Shown here in pieces: positions 52,519 through 62,013 of a stretch of DNA of 64,000 nt (position 1 is the first letter of the stretch; each line of letters begins with the position of its first letter). The stretch is taken from the NCBI GenBank assembly GCA_944324115.1, contig CALUVB010000001.1:148676-212675 (forward strand). Reading direction: 5' to 3'. This stretch comes from an uncultured Elusimicrobiales bacterium. Lineage in GTDB: Bacteria; Elusimicrobiota; Elusimicrobia; Elusimicrobiales; Elusimicrobiaceae. The notes below the pieces were generated by a model. The model searched no databases. It saw nothing but the letters and a program-made list of their open reading frames with translations, and was not told where the DNA came from. Position numbers and translations under genes: made by a program.

Positions 52519-53028
52519 ATATTTTGTCCATCGTTTTTGTGTTTTGCTTTTATCAAAATTAACAAATTCTATTATATTATATTAATGGAAAAGCTAAATC
52601 GTTACCTGCCAAGATGTATCTTCTGCCGTGATATAATGAGGGGTGGGCGACTATCTAGAATATATACATTTACAACGACAACCCCCTGTCGCGCTCTTTA
52701 GATAGCATATTTTTATCTTGTAAAGAGGAGAAACAAGATAAAGAAAATCGCAGGCCAATGTAATAGTGCAAAAGTTTTTACATCTCAATTAAATGCCTTT
52801 TCCAGCGAGCCAATCAAATACTTATGTGACCCATCTTTTGTACTGGGCTCCCCAATATACCTTATGTCCGATGTGCTTGGCCGGCGCCGGAAATGACGTT
52901 TGGCAAGGAAGAAAGGGGAAAATGCCTTGGAAAGGCGGAAAAGGTCTTTACTTCTTGATGTGAAATGTGTGGGGACTGGGGACATAAAAGACGCTGGATA
53001 GAAAGAGATTTGTTGGAGAGGAGAAAGA
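52519..53028. other. Intergenic region with inverted repeat
   Basis: About 510 bp. An inverted repeat TTTATCTTGT / ACAAGATAAA (52712-52742) brackets AGAGGAG, a free ribosome-site-like sequence with no gene after it. On the minus strand, 52785-52890 reads like the tail of a lost gene (IRYIGEPSTKDGSHKY). TGGGGACTGGGGACA near 52970 resembles motifs often left by REP-associated transposases. None of this is conclusive. Confidence 0.35.
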
Positions 53029-53469
53029 ATGAAGACGATTATTTTTGATATAGACGGAACACTAGCTGATTTAAATGGGCGGGAAAAATTCTTGCACCAA
53101 GAGGTTGCTGATTGGAAGTCTTTTAATGCCAATATGGATAGAGATATTCCCAACAAGCCCGTCGTGGAGCTGTATAAATTGCTTTATAACAGCGGACAGT
53201 ATGAAGTAATTTTAGTCTCTGGCCGGCAGGAACGCTTTCGTAAGCTGACACAAACTTGGCTGACTTGGCATGAAATTCCATTTCATACTTTGCTTATGCG
53301 TGCCGATACAGACCAACGAGATGACGCGCAGGTGAAACAAGATATTTTGCATAAACTTCAAGCGCAGGGAAAGGAAATTTTGTTTACGGTAGACGACCGG
53401 CAAAGCGTCGTGGATATGTGGCGTGCTAATGGTATTACTTGCTTGCAATGCAAAAAAGGGAATTATTAA
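53029..53469 (+). CDS. HAD phosphatase related to the PNKP 3'-phosphatase domain
   Basis: 146 aa. HAD motif I FDIDGTLADLNGRE, motif II ILVSGRQERFR, motif III Lys (VKQDILHKL) and motif IV FTVDDRQSVVDMW. The order and the GRQ-E-x-x-R pattern resemble the C-terminal phosphatase of T4 polynucleotide kinase, which removes 3'/cyclic phosphates during tRNA repair; no kinase domain is present. AGAGGAG precedes the ATG. It sits between the DUF262 genes and CRISPR, so an RNA/DNA-end repair role in defence is possible. Confidence 0.75.
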   Translation: MKTIIFDIDGTLADLNGREKFLHQEVADWKSFNANMDRDIPNKPVVELYKLLYNSGQYEVILVSGRQERFRKLTQTWLTWHEIPFHTLLMRADTDQRDDAQVKQDILHKLQAQGKEILFTVDDRQSVVDMWRANGITCLQCKKGNY

Positions 53470-53756
53470 ATAACCGACAGAAAACATATGAACGCAAAAT
53501 GGGAAAGATAGGCCGATACGGAAGGGAGGCCGAAAAGCGCCTGTTTGAGTTGTAATGGCAGGCAGTTTTAAGCAGCCTGGCATACTGGATATAATCTGTT
53601 TAAACAATACAATTAAGTCGTTTGGCAAAATATATTATTTAATTTCTTTTTATCAGTCTCTGTTTTTTTTGTATTTCTCCTTTCTTCTTGTGGCAGCCGA
53701 GATGAATTAAAAAATCAACACCAGGATAAAAAGCCGGCCGGTGAATACGTCGGATA

Positions 53757-53851
53757 AAAATAAAAAACTCCACACCCATAGGCTGGAGTTTAAATAAAGG
53801 ATGTGCAAGCACAGAGCCTTGCGATTTCACTTATTGTAGTGACTTACTGAT
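53757..53851 (-). ncRNA. tracrRNA of the type II-C system
   Basis: Minus strand, about 95 nt. Begins with the anti-repeat ATCAGTAAGTCACTACAAT (53851-53833), which pairs with the first 21 nt of the crRNA repeat (GTTGTAGTGGCC TTACTGAT...) with one bulged C and two G-U pairs. Then AAGTGAAATC, hairpin GCAAG-loop-CTTGC, and a terminator ACTCCA...TGGAGT with TTTTTT (53790-53763). This matches the layout of known II-C tracrRNAs. Confidence 0.92.
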
Positions 53852-53857
53852 ATTTTT

Positions 53858-53886
53858 AATATACAATAAAAGGGCGTCTTGGTCAA
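53858..53886 (-). promoter_or_regulatory. tracrRNA promoter
   Basis: Minus strand TTGACC (53886-53881) and TATATT (53863-53858), spacer exactly 17 nt; start expected near 53851, at the 5' end of the anti-repeat. Divergent from cas9. Confidence 0.85.
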
Positions 53887-53912
53887 ATTAATATATATTA
53901 TAGGGGAAACAT

Positions 53913-56900
53913 ATGTCAAAAATACTAGGTTTAGATTTGGGTATAGCATCTGTAGGATATGCGGTTGTGTCTTTAGACGAAGCGGATTTTCAGAATGGAA
54001 ACATACTCCATGCTGGAGTGCGTATATTTGATAAAGCGGAAAACCCGAAAGACGGCGCTTCCTTAGCTCTGCCAAGGAGAGAAGCCCGGGCGCATCGCAG
54101 AACGTTGCGCAGAAAAACGATTCGTTTGCAGCAAATTCGCTCCTTATTTTTAAAATATCACATTTTATCTTTAAGCGAGATTGAAAATTTATATAAAAAA
54201 ACGTGTCCTCATGTGTGGGAAATCCGCCGTAATGCGCTGTATGAAAGACAAGCCCCCTCCGATGTTTGTTTGGCTTTGTTGCATATAGCCAAACGCCGCG
54301 GTTTCCGTTCCATGCGCAAGGCGGAAGAAATAAGGGAGAAAGAGGCTGGCCAACTATTGGAGGGGATTGCTCAAATGCAACACCTGTTGCAGCAGACTCA
54401 TTACCAAACCATCGGGGAGTTGTTATATAACCAGCCGCAAATGACTCCCAAGCGCAATAAGGAGGGCTCTTATACACACTCTATTGCCCGCAGTATGCTT
54501 GAAGAAGAAGTGAGTATCCTGCTGAAAAAACAGCGGGATTTGGGGAATCTCGCTTTTTCTGAAGAATTTGAAAAAGAATTTAAAGAAATAGCCTTTGAAC
54601 AACGTCCGTTGCAGCCTTCTGTGCCTGGCAAATGTACCTTTGAGCCCACGGAAGACCGTGCCCCTAAGCATGCTTATACTGCGGAGTTGTTTGCTGCGTT
54701 AAGTAAGATAAATCATATTCGTATTCTCTCTAAAGGGAGCGAAAGGCCGCTTTCCAGTGAGCAGAGAAAGATAGCATTGGACTTATGTTTACATAAAGAA
54801 AGAAACAATTTTGCCCAATTGCGTAAATTGTTGGCACTCTCTCCCGACGAATATTTTAACATCAGTTATGTCATTGCGGCCAAGAAAGACACAACCTATA
54901 ATCCGGAAAAAAATACGCCTATATATGTGATGAAAGGCTACCATGCGTTCCGGCGTGCTTTAGGAGACGAAAGCCCTTTATGGATTAAGAATATGGACAA
55001 CCCGGACAATATTTTAGACCGTATTGCCGTTGTCTTGTCCACATACAAATCAGATGCACAAATAAAACAGGGGTTGCAAGCGGAGCATGTCTCTGAAGAA
55101 TTGATAAACAAAGTGCAAGATCTGTCTTTTGCCGGTTTCATGAATTTGTCTCTCAAAGCCATGCGTAAATTGATACCCTTCTTGCTGGAGGGAGCCACAT
55201 ATGACGAAGCCTGTGCAAAGGCCGGTTATGATTTTTTGGCAAAAGGGGAAAAACAGGAAAAACAAAAATTACCGCCTTTAACTCAAGAAGAAGAATGGAC
55301 CATTACCAGTCCCGTTGTAAAACGCGGTATCGCACAAACGCGCAAAGTAGTGAATGCTTTAAATCGTCTTTATGGGCCTTTTGATGCAGTTCATATAGAA
55401 TTAGCCCGCGATATGGGCCGTAACTTTAAGGACCGTCAAGAAATCACTCGTCAGCAGAAAGAACGCGCGGAAGAAAGAGCCGCATTAAAAGAAACGGGTA
55501 TAGATGGCGTTATTCCCCGTAATGCCTTGGAATTAAAAAAGCTTCGCTTATGGAGAGAGCAAGACGGCAGATGTATTTACAGCCAAACATATATTAAGCC
55601 GGCGGAAGTTTTGCAAGAAGGATTTTGCCAAATTGACCATATTATTCCCTATAGTCAAAGTTTTGATAATTCCCAAAGCAATTTGGTTCTGTGCTTAACT
55701 AAAGAAAACCAGGACAAACGAAACCGTATCCCTTATGAGTATTTTCAAAGTATTGGAAGGGATTGGGACTCTTATGTCGGTTTTGTAAATGCACTGCCCA
55801 ATTTAACTCATAACAAAAAACAAAAACTTCTGCGTACGGAATTTGGGGAAAAGGAGGCCCAAGAATTTAAACAGCGGAACTTAAATGACACCAAGTTTCT
55901 TAGTTCTTTTATTAGGAAATACTTGGCTAATAATTTGCAATTAACTTCTAAATTTAAAGAAGGCGTTTTTTGCCGTAATGGCAAGCTCACTTCGGATTTG
56001 CGTATGTTGTGGGGGTTGAGTAAAATCCGGGAAGAGGGGGATAAGCACCATGCGTTAGATGCTATCGTCTTGGCCTGTTGTTCTAATGCCATGATGCAGC
56101 ATATATCTACTCTCTATACACATAAAAAAGAAAATACTCTGAAAAGAGAAAAAGATTTCTTCCCTAAGCCCTGGAATGGGTTTAAGGCAGATGTGGAAAG
56201 GGCCTTGTCGGGTATTTTTGTGTCCCGTCCGCCGCGCAAAAGTATTACCGGCCCTTTGCATAAAGAAACTTTTTATTCGGCTAAACATTTGCAAAAAGGG
56301 TTTAAGACCTTGCGCACTTCTATCCAAAATTTAACTTTAGAAAAATTGGCTCAACAGCGTGAACTGGAAGTGCAATATTATGGAGTAGAACGCAACAAAA
56401 AGCTCTACGACCAGATAGAGCAGGCCCTTGTTGCACGTACAGACGGCAAAGCTCCTATTTCTGTGCGCTTGGGCAATACGCCTGTACACAAAATCAAGTT
56501 AATTAGTAAAAGCAGCGGAGGCGTAAAGGTATTGAAGGGGACAGCCGTGGCTGAAAACGGCCCTATGCCTAGAGTAGATGTTTTTATGGAGCAAGGAACG
56601 TACTATTTGGTCCCCGTTTACACTATCCACTTTGCCAAAGGTGAAATACCTTTGGTTTCTGCGCCAGACGGCAAAAAAATGAATCTGAATAATTTTATTT
56701 TCTCACTTTATAAAGATGATTTTGTTCGTATAGTGAATACAAAAGGCGAGGAATATGAAGGGTATTTTGCGCAATATAGTGCACAGACGGGACAGGTGTA
56801 TTTGCAATCTCAAGACCGCTCGGCCATTTATGAAGTGAAGGGCAAGCCGGCCAATGAGAAAAAGCTGAAAAAAAGCACTTTTAAGATATTTGAGAAATAC

Positions 56901-56987
56901 CAAATAGACGTATTGGGCGGCAAACATGTGGTGAAAAAGGAAAAATATGTGCCAATCCGTCGCAAGCATAATTGTTTCGGGGGGTAA
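53913..56987 (+). CDS. cas9: Cas9, type II-C
   Basis: 1024 aa, within the II-C range (NmeCas9 1082, CjCas9 984). RNA-guided DNA endonuclease. RuvC-I GLDLGIASVG with Asp8; Arg-rich bridge helix (RREARAHRRTLRRKTIRL) at ~50-68; RuvC-II HIELARDMG with Glu496; HNH region QIDHIIPYSQ with His576 and Asn599; RuvC-III KHHALDAIVL with His713 and Asp716. C-terminal ~300 residues form the PAM-interacting and wedge domains. All nuclease residues are present, so it should cut both strands. AGGGG precedes the ATG. Followed by cas1 (3 bp gap) and cas2. Confidence 0.98.
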   Translation: MSKILGLDLGIASVGYAVVSLDEADFQNGNILHAGVRIFDKAENPKDGASLALPRREARAHRRTLRRKTIRLQQIRSLFLKYHILSLSEIENLYKKTCPHVWEIRRNALYERQAPSDVCLALLHIAKRRGFRSMRKAEEIREKEAGQLLEGIAQMQHLLQQTHYQTIGELLYNQPQMTPKRNKEGSYTHSIARSMLEEEVSILLKKQRDLGNLAFSEEFEKEFKEIAFEQRPLQPSVPGKCTFEPTEDRAPKHAYTAELFAALSKINHIRILSKGSERPLSSEQRKIALDLCLHKERNNFAQLRKLLALSPDEYFNISYVIAAKKDTTYNPEKNTPIYVMKGYHAFRRALGDESPLWIKNMDNPDNILDRIAVVLSTYKSDAQIKQGLQAEHVSEELINKVQDLSFAGFMNLSLKAMRKLIPFLLEGATYDEACAKAGYDFLAKGEKQEKQKLPPLTQEEEWTITSPVVKRGIAQTRKVVNALNRLYGPFDAVHIELARDMGRNFKDRQEITRQQKERAEERAALKETGIDGVIPRNALELKKLRLWREQDGRCIYSQTYIKPAEVLQEGFCQIDHIIPYSQSFDNSQSNLVLCLTKENQDKRNRIPYEYFQSIGRDWDSYVGFVNALPNLTHNKKQKLLRTEFGEKEAQEFKQRNLNDTKFLSSFIRKYLANNLQLTSKFKEGVFCRNGKLTSDLRMLWGLSKIREEGDKHHALDAIVLACCSNAMMQHISTLYTHKKENTLKREKDFFPKPWNGFKADVERALSGIFVSRPPRKSITGPLHKETFYSAKHLQKGFKTLRTSIQNLTLEKLAQQRELEVQYYGVERNKKLYDQIEQALVARTDGKAPISVRLGNTPVHKIKLISKSSGGVKVLKGTAVAENGPMPRVDVFMEQGTYYLVPVYTIHFAKGEIPLVSAPDGKKMNLNNFIFSLYKDDFVRIVNTKGEEYEGYFAQYSAQTGQVYLQSQDRSAIYEVKGKPANEKKLKKSTFKIFEKYQIDVLGGKHVVKKEKYVPIRRKHNCFGG

Positions 56988-56990
56988 ATT

Positions 56991-57875
56991 TTGGGCTGGC
57001 AGATACTAAATATAAGCCAAGAAGCACGGCTTTTTTTGGAAAACAAGCAATGTGCGCTGTGTTTAAATAATGCAGAAAAAGTTACTTTTCCAATCAGCCA
57101 TTTGTCCGCGGTTATATTGGAAAGCCCGGCTATTGTCCTTTCTTCAGCTTTGTTGCGGGAATTTGCAAAACAAAATGTAGCGCTATTTGTCTGTGATGAA
57201 AGCCATATTCCCTGCGGGGTGCTGTTGCCCTATATGCAGTATTTTGCATATAGCAAAATAGCCCATTTGCAAAAAGAATGGTCTGCTCCGTTTAAAGGGC
57301 GTGTTTGGCAACGTATTGTGCGGGCCAAAATATTAAATCAATCTTATGTATTGCGCCAACAAGGCTATACATCTGAATGGGAAAAGATGACTGTTTTGGC
57401 TGGAGCTGTGTCTGCAGCTGATGCGTCTAATATAGAAGGGCAAGCCGCGGCATTTTATTGGAAAACATTATTTGGCGAACAATTTACACGGGATACAACT
57501 TCATTTGTCAATTCTGCTCTAAATTATGGATATGCAATTGTGCGGGGAATTGTCGCGCGGGAATTGGTCGGGGCAGGGTTTTTGCCTTGTTTCGGCTTGC
57601 ATCACCAGAGTACTCTAAATGCCTTTAATTTGGCTGATGATATGTTAGAACCTTTTCGTGCTGTGGTGGATTTGCAGGTGCTGTCTTTGCCGGCGGAAGA
57701 TGATGAACAGCTTTCTCCGAGACATAAAGCCAAAATATTGGAGCTTCTGACCCAAGAATATCTTTTTGAGCAACAGAAGCATTCTTTGCCTGTTATTGCT
57801 AAACTGATGGTTGCCGGCTTAACCCAGGCAACGATGAACAAAGATTATCGTCAAATCAAGCTCTTTACTCTATGA
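56991..57875 (+). CDS. cas1: Cas1 integrase
   Basis: 294 aa from a TTG start at 56991, 3 bp after the cas9 stop; GGGGGGT provides the ribosome site. Cas1 integrates new spacers with Cas2. Active-site residues are in place: Glu149 (SNIEGQAAAFYW), His205 (GLHHQSTLNAFNLADD) and Glu220 (DMLEPFRAVVD). Length and motifs are those of type II Cas1. Overlaps cas2 by 4 bp. Confidence 0.97.
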   Translation: MGWQILNISQEARLFLENKQCALCLNNAEKVTFPISHLSAVILESPAIVLSSALLREFAKQNVALFVCDESHIPCGVLLPYMQYFAYSKIAHLQKEWSAPFKGRVWQRIVRAKILNQSYVLRQQGYTSEWEKMTVLAGAVSAADASNIEGQAAAFYWKTLFGEQFTRDTTSFVNSALNYGYAIVRGIVARELVGAGFLPCFGLHHQSTLNAFNLADDMLEPFRAVVDLQVLSLPAEDDEQLSPRHKAKILELLTQEYLFEQQKHSLPVIAKLMVAGLTQATMNKDYRQIKLFTL

Positions 57876-58207
57876 AGAAATTTTATACCGATGGAGCCCG
57901 CTATATGCGTATCATGGTATTTTTTGATCTCCCTGTACGAACGAAAAAGGAAAGATTTTTTGCCGCTCGTTTTAGAAGAGATTTGGTTAATGATGGGTTC
58001 ACCATGCTCCAATATTCGGTATATTGCCGTATTTGCAAAGGGTTGGACAGCGTCAAACTTCACTTGCTGTTTTTATCAAAAATAGTCCCTCCTAAAGGCA
58101 GCGTGCGTGCGCTAACTATAACGGATACGCAATACGCCCGTATGCAGATATTGGTGGGAAAACAAAAATTACAAGAGAAAACTGGAGAACAGCTTCTTTT
58201 GTTTTAA
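57872..58207 (+). CDS. cas2: Cas2
   Basis: 111 aa from ATG 57872, or 100 aa from ATG 57905 (MRIMVFFDLPV), which is closer to the usual start. Ferredoxin-like fold with the conserved Asp in MVFFDLP, and RDLVNDGFTMLQYSVYCRICKG read in pieces as the second strand-helix unit. Forms the structural core of the Cas1-Cas2 integrase. No csn2 or cas4 gene follows, which defines subtype II-C. Confidence 0.96.
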   Translation: MKKFYTDGARYMRIMVFFDLPVRTKKERFFAARFRRDLVNDGFTMLQYSVYCRICKGLDSVKLHLLFLSKIVPPKGSVRALTITDTQYARMQILVGKQKLQEKTGEQLLLF

Positions 58208-58266
58208 TTTTTATTGTGCTATTTTGCCAAAAAACGTTTATAAAATAAAGGAATTTTGGCTCATAG

Positions 58267-60340
58267 ATTCTATTAAATCTGTATCAGTAAGGCCACTACA
58301 ACCTACCTGCGCAAGCTCAGCGATTGCATACTATTCTATTAAATCTGTATCAGTAAGGCCACTACAACACAATGAACAGCAAGAACGATACAAGCAAGAT
58401 TCTATTAAATCTGTATCAGTAAGGCCACTACAACAAAAACCATCTGCTGCTCTTTGGCCGTTTGATTCTATTAAATCTGTATCAGTAAGGCCACTACAAC
58501 ATCTTACTGGTGCTGGTATACCTCAGCAAGATTCTATTAAATCTGTATCAGTAAGGCCACTACAACGCTGAGCCCGTGTCTAAATTGCCTTCTCGCATTC
58601 TATTAAATCTGTATCAGTAAGGCCACTACAACATATTTATCAAGATTGACGCGCGTGCGTTCATTCTATTAAATCTGTATCAGTAAGGCCACTACAACTC
58701 ATCGTGAGTTGTTGGATTTGATGGAACAATTCTATTAAATCTGTATCAGTAAGGCCACTACAACAATCTTGCAGTGGCTCACTTTCGGCATTGCATTCTA
58801 TTAAATCTGTATCAGTAAGGCCACTACAACATGAGTGATATCACTTTATTCGTCACCTTAATTCTATTAAATCTGTATCAGTAAGGCCACTACAACACAG
58901 AATTCGGCCACAACCGATGGTTCTACATTCTATTAAATCTGTATCAGTAAGGCCACTACAACTGCGGTCGGCGCGGGTGCTGACCAGCAAGTATTCTATT
59001 AAATCTGTATCAGTAAGGCCACTACAACTACATCTTTTAAAAAAGGTAATCATTTGTTATTCTATTAAATCTGTATCAGTAAGGCCACTACAACATTGTT
59101 GATAGCATTCGTAAGCACCTGGTCATTCTATTAAATCTGTATCAGTAAGGCCACTACAACTTGTCTTTGAAAAAGACACCAATAAATATCCATTCTATTA
59201 AATCTGTATCAGTAAGGCCACTACAACCCCGGGCCTAATTGATCATTAAGGAGTGAAATTCTATTAAATCTGTATCAGTAAGGCCACTACAACGCCCGCT
59301 GTTTGACATATTCGCTCGCGCCGATTCTATTAAATCTGTATCAGTAAGGCCACTACAACGCAACTCATCGGCTACTTGCGTTTTGTAAAATTCTATTAAA
59401 TCTGTATCAGTAAGGCCACTACAACAAAATACCCAGCGCCAAACCCGCTGCACTGATTCTATTAAATCTGTATCAGTAAGGCCACTACAACTGTATCTGG
59501 TAAAATTGTTGAATTTGACCCATTCTATTAAATCTGTATCAGTAAGGCCACTACAACAGACTGTGCCGGCGCAGGAACAAGAAGTTTATTCTATTAAATC
59601 TGTATCAGTAAGGCCACTACAACGTATGAAGGCATTTTTACCCTTTTTGAATTATTCTATTAAATCTGTATCAGTAAGGCCACTACAACTATTTATCATT
59701 CTATATTAAGGTTGGAAAGATTCTATTAAATCTGTATCAGTAAGGCCACTACAACAGGCGGATACGAAAGCGCAAGCGTTGTCGAATTCTATTAAATCTG
59801 TATCAGTAAGGCCACTACAACCTGTTTATTTGGCTTATTAATAGGCCAAAAATTCTATTAAATCTGTATCAGTAAGGCCACTACAACTTTATAGCTGATT
59901 TAATCCTTCAACGGGATATTCTATTAAATCTGTATCAGTAAGGCCACTACAACACGCGGCGGAACAAGATACCGCGAAATTATATTCTATTAAATCTGTA
60001 TCAGTAAGGCCACTACAACTTTAGATTCTTTACTTAAAGGAGGTTAAAAATTCTATTAAATCTGTATCAGTAAGGCCACTACAACCACAGGAGATTTTCT
60101 ATATACATCCAAAGAATTCTATTAAATCTGTATCAGTAAGGCCACTACAACAACTGTGGCTTGAAAAGCAGGGTATTACATATTCTATTAAATCTGTATC
60201 AGTAAGGCCACTACAACTTTCAGCGAGGGTATAAATAAAGTCATCAAATTCTATTAAATCTGTATCAGTAAGGCCACTACAACAATACAAACATTGTGCC
60301 AAATGCGGGCAAAATTCTATTAATAAATCTGTAGCAAGTC
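58267..60340 (-). CRISPR. Type II-C CRISPR array, 31 repeats plus one degenerate
   Basis: Direct repeats of 36 bp (plus-strand form begins ATTCTATTAAATCTGT and ends AAGGCCACTACAAC) every 66 bp from 58267; last intact repeat 60248-60283. Spacers are 30 nt, except one of 31 nt (59161-59191). A broken repeat at 60314-60340 (ATTCTATTAATAAATCTGTA) marks the far end. The crRNA sense is the minus strand, because the tracrRNA anti-repeat pairs with GTTGTAGTGGCC, the start of the minus-strand repeat. That strand's repeat ends in TAGAAT, a -10-like box, so each crRNA may have its own promoter as in Neisseria. The 59-bp AT-rich gap after cas2 is the likely leader. Confidence 0.97.
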
Positions 60341-60837
60341 GCTCTAGCAGCCTAAAAGCCCCTAACCAGCAGTCTATAATATAATAAGTAATTGCGGGTG
60401 GGTAGTCAAAAAGAAATTTTCATCTGTCCAGCTAGAAAATGCCGGGTTGCCTTCTTTGAGGTTTCCCAAAGCACTCCGACTAGATGACAAATAAAAATAG
60501 CAAATTTCTGATGAATGCTGAGCCAACAAGTAAGCTGGAAGATACCTTGTAAGAGATTTGGAAATTTAAAACATTCTGTACTGCTGGCCCGGTGACAAAA
60601 GCCGCTTATGTAAAAGCGGCCTTTTAAATGGTCGGGGCGGCGTGCAGCCTGCCAAACTCTGTAAGAGAGGAAAACTGCAATCCCTGTTTATTAGGCAAAA
60701 TATAGGGGAAAACCGCTATTTAAAGGAGTATTCGGGGCCCCACCCTGGTGTTCGCCAGACAACTGCTGTATGGAGGCGATTGCTCCGCTCTGCTTCAATT
60801 CCCTGCACTCTATAACAGAAAATAAGAAGGACTTCCC
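60341..60837. other. Intergenic region after the array
   Basis: About 500 bp, no genes. Contains a hairpin GCCGCTT / AAGCGGC at 60601-60620 with A-rich and T-rich flanks (AAAA before, CTTTT after), able to terminate transcription in both directions; it would insulate the array from the minus-strand operon entering from 60838. No promoter for the array is obvious here. Confidence 0.6.
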
Positions 60838-62013
60838 TTAAAACACTTCTACCAGGTTTTGTTTGTGCGTATAGCCCTGCAGATTATTTTGCAAAACAGG
60901 GTACCATTTGCCTTTTTTATCCTTGGGCCATACCCATACATAGCTGTCATTTTTCATTTGGCCTATGATATTGCCGTTGGGTTTGCTGCGCACATTGGCG
61001 GGGCCGTCTACGCGGTAGAGAACGGGTTCGCTTTTGGGGCGGTAGGGGCGGGCAATGCTCCCTTTTGCTATAAAATCCACCGATATATCCCATTCTGGCG
61101 TATAATGGGTGCGGTTGACGGCAAAGTATTGGCCGGCGTAAAAGGATTCTCCGTCAAAGCACCCCACGCTTTTAAGGGGGCTTTCCACCAGCAGGTTAAA
61201 GTTTTCTATGGGGCCCTGCCAGTTATTGGCGGTGGTGAGGATATATTCCACATAGTCTTGGGCGTCTAAGTGCTGCCAGGAATATTTGCGCTGATTTTCC
61301 GGGATAAATACGAAATCCTGATATTTTTGGCTTTCTCTGTCAATACATTTGGAAAAAGGCGTACCTACATTTGTAGTCATAGCCGTGGGAACATAGGTAT
61401 GCCGGACAGAAACGGTTTTGCCGGCGGGAAAGGTTTGCTGCCACGAGTAAGAAAGTTGCTTTTGCCAGTCGTCTGTCATTTTCCAGGATTGTACTTCTCC
61501 CTTGTCGGGATCTAGAATCCAATCGTATTTTAAGATGTTCTTATCAATAAAAGGCTGCCTTTCTTCAGAACGCAGCATTTTAACGCGGCGGTCTAATTCC
61601 GCTTCAGAGATGGTTTCTTCTTCCGTATAAAAAAGGGCAGGGACAAGGGCGGTAATATCTGTTTCACCGCTTAAAATAGTCCAATGTTTCTCATATTTTA
61701 CAGGATTGTCGTTGACCCATAATTTAAATTCATAATCGTGGGCAAGGTCGCCTTGCGGGAATGTCTCCACCGCAGGCATTTGCGGCAGGGGGAAGAAAAC
61801 TTGGGTGGTGATGTCTTTATCGGTGGTGTTTTCAAACAAGTAACGCACCTCTATCTGCCCGGGGCGGATATAAAGTGCTTCGGTTTTCATTTTAATACAG
61901 TCCTGCTTTTCAAACACGACTCCGCCCGTAGGCAGCACCGTGCCGGAAGTGTCGTTGGCACGGGCGGACATACAGGAAAGACAAATGAGCAGAATGAACA
62001 ATAATTTATTCAT
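60838..62013 (-). CDS. DUF4424 protein with C-terminal SH3 domain
   Basis: 391 aa. Signal peptide (LLFILLICLSCMSARA). Residues ~20-310 match DUF4424: NDTSGTVLPTGGVVFEKQD, ALYIRPGQIEVRYLFENTTD in pieces, ITTQVFFPLPQMP and VRHTYVPT. The last ~65 residues (VDGPANVRSKPNGNIIGQMKN ... WYPVLQNNLQGYTH) are a bacterial SH3 domain that often binds cell wall. Extracytoplasmic; function unknown. Overlaps the upstream gene by 8 bp. Confidence 0.85.
   Translation of the reverse strand: MNKLLFILLICLSCMSARANDTSGTVLPTGGVVFEKQDCIKMKTEALYIRPGQIEVRYLFENTTDKDITTQVFFPLPQMPAVETFPQGDLAHDYEFKLWVNDNPVKYEKHWTILSGETDITALVPALFYTEEETISEAELDRRVKMLRSEERQPFIDKNILKYDWILDPDKGEVQSWKMTDDWQKQLSYSWQQTFPAGKTVSVRHTYVPTAMTTNVGTPFSKCIDRESQKYQDFVFIPENQRKYSWQHLDAQDYVEYILTTANNWQGPIENFNLLVESPLKSVGCFDGESFYAGQYFAVNRTHYTPEWDISVDFIAKGSIARPYRPKSEPVLYRVDGPANVRSKPNGNIIGQMKNDSYVWVWPKDKKGKWYPVLQNNLQGYTHKQNLVEVF

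Noticed and set aside
52960..52985. TGGGGACTGGGGACA motif as a trace of a REP-associated transposase
   Set aside because: Only one copy seen in the window and no transposase gene nearby; insufficient evidence for a mobile element.
53827..54477. 216-codon frame opposite the start of cas9
   Set aside because: Covers the tracrRNA promoter and cas9 RuvC-I/bridge helix; no family resemblance.
58224..60302. Open frames inside the CRISPR array with repeating SIKSVSVRPLQ or CSGLTDTDLIE peptides
   Set aside because: They are translations of the 36-bp repeat, which is free of stops in some frames; repeat periodicity shows an array, not genes.
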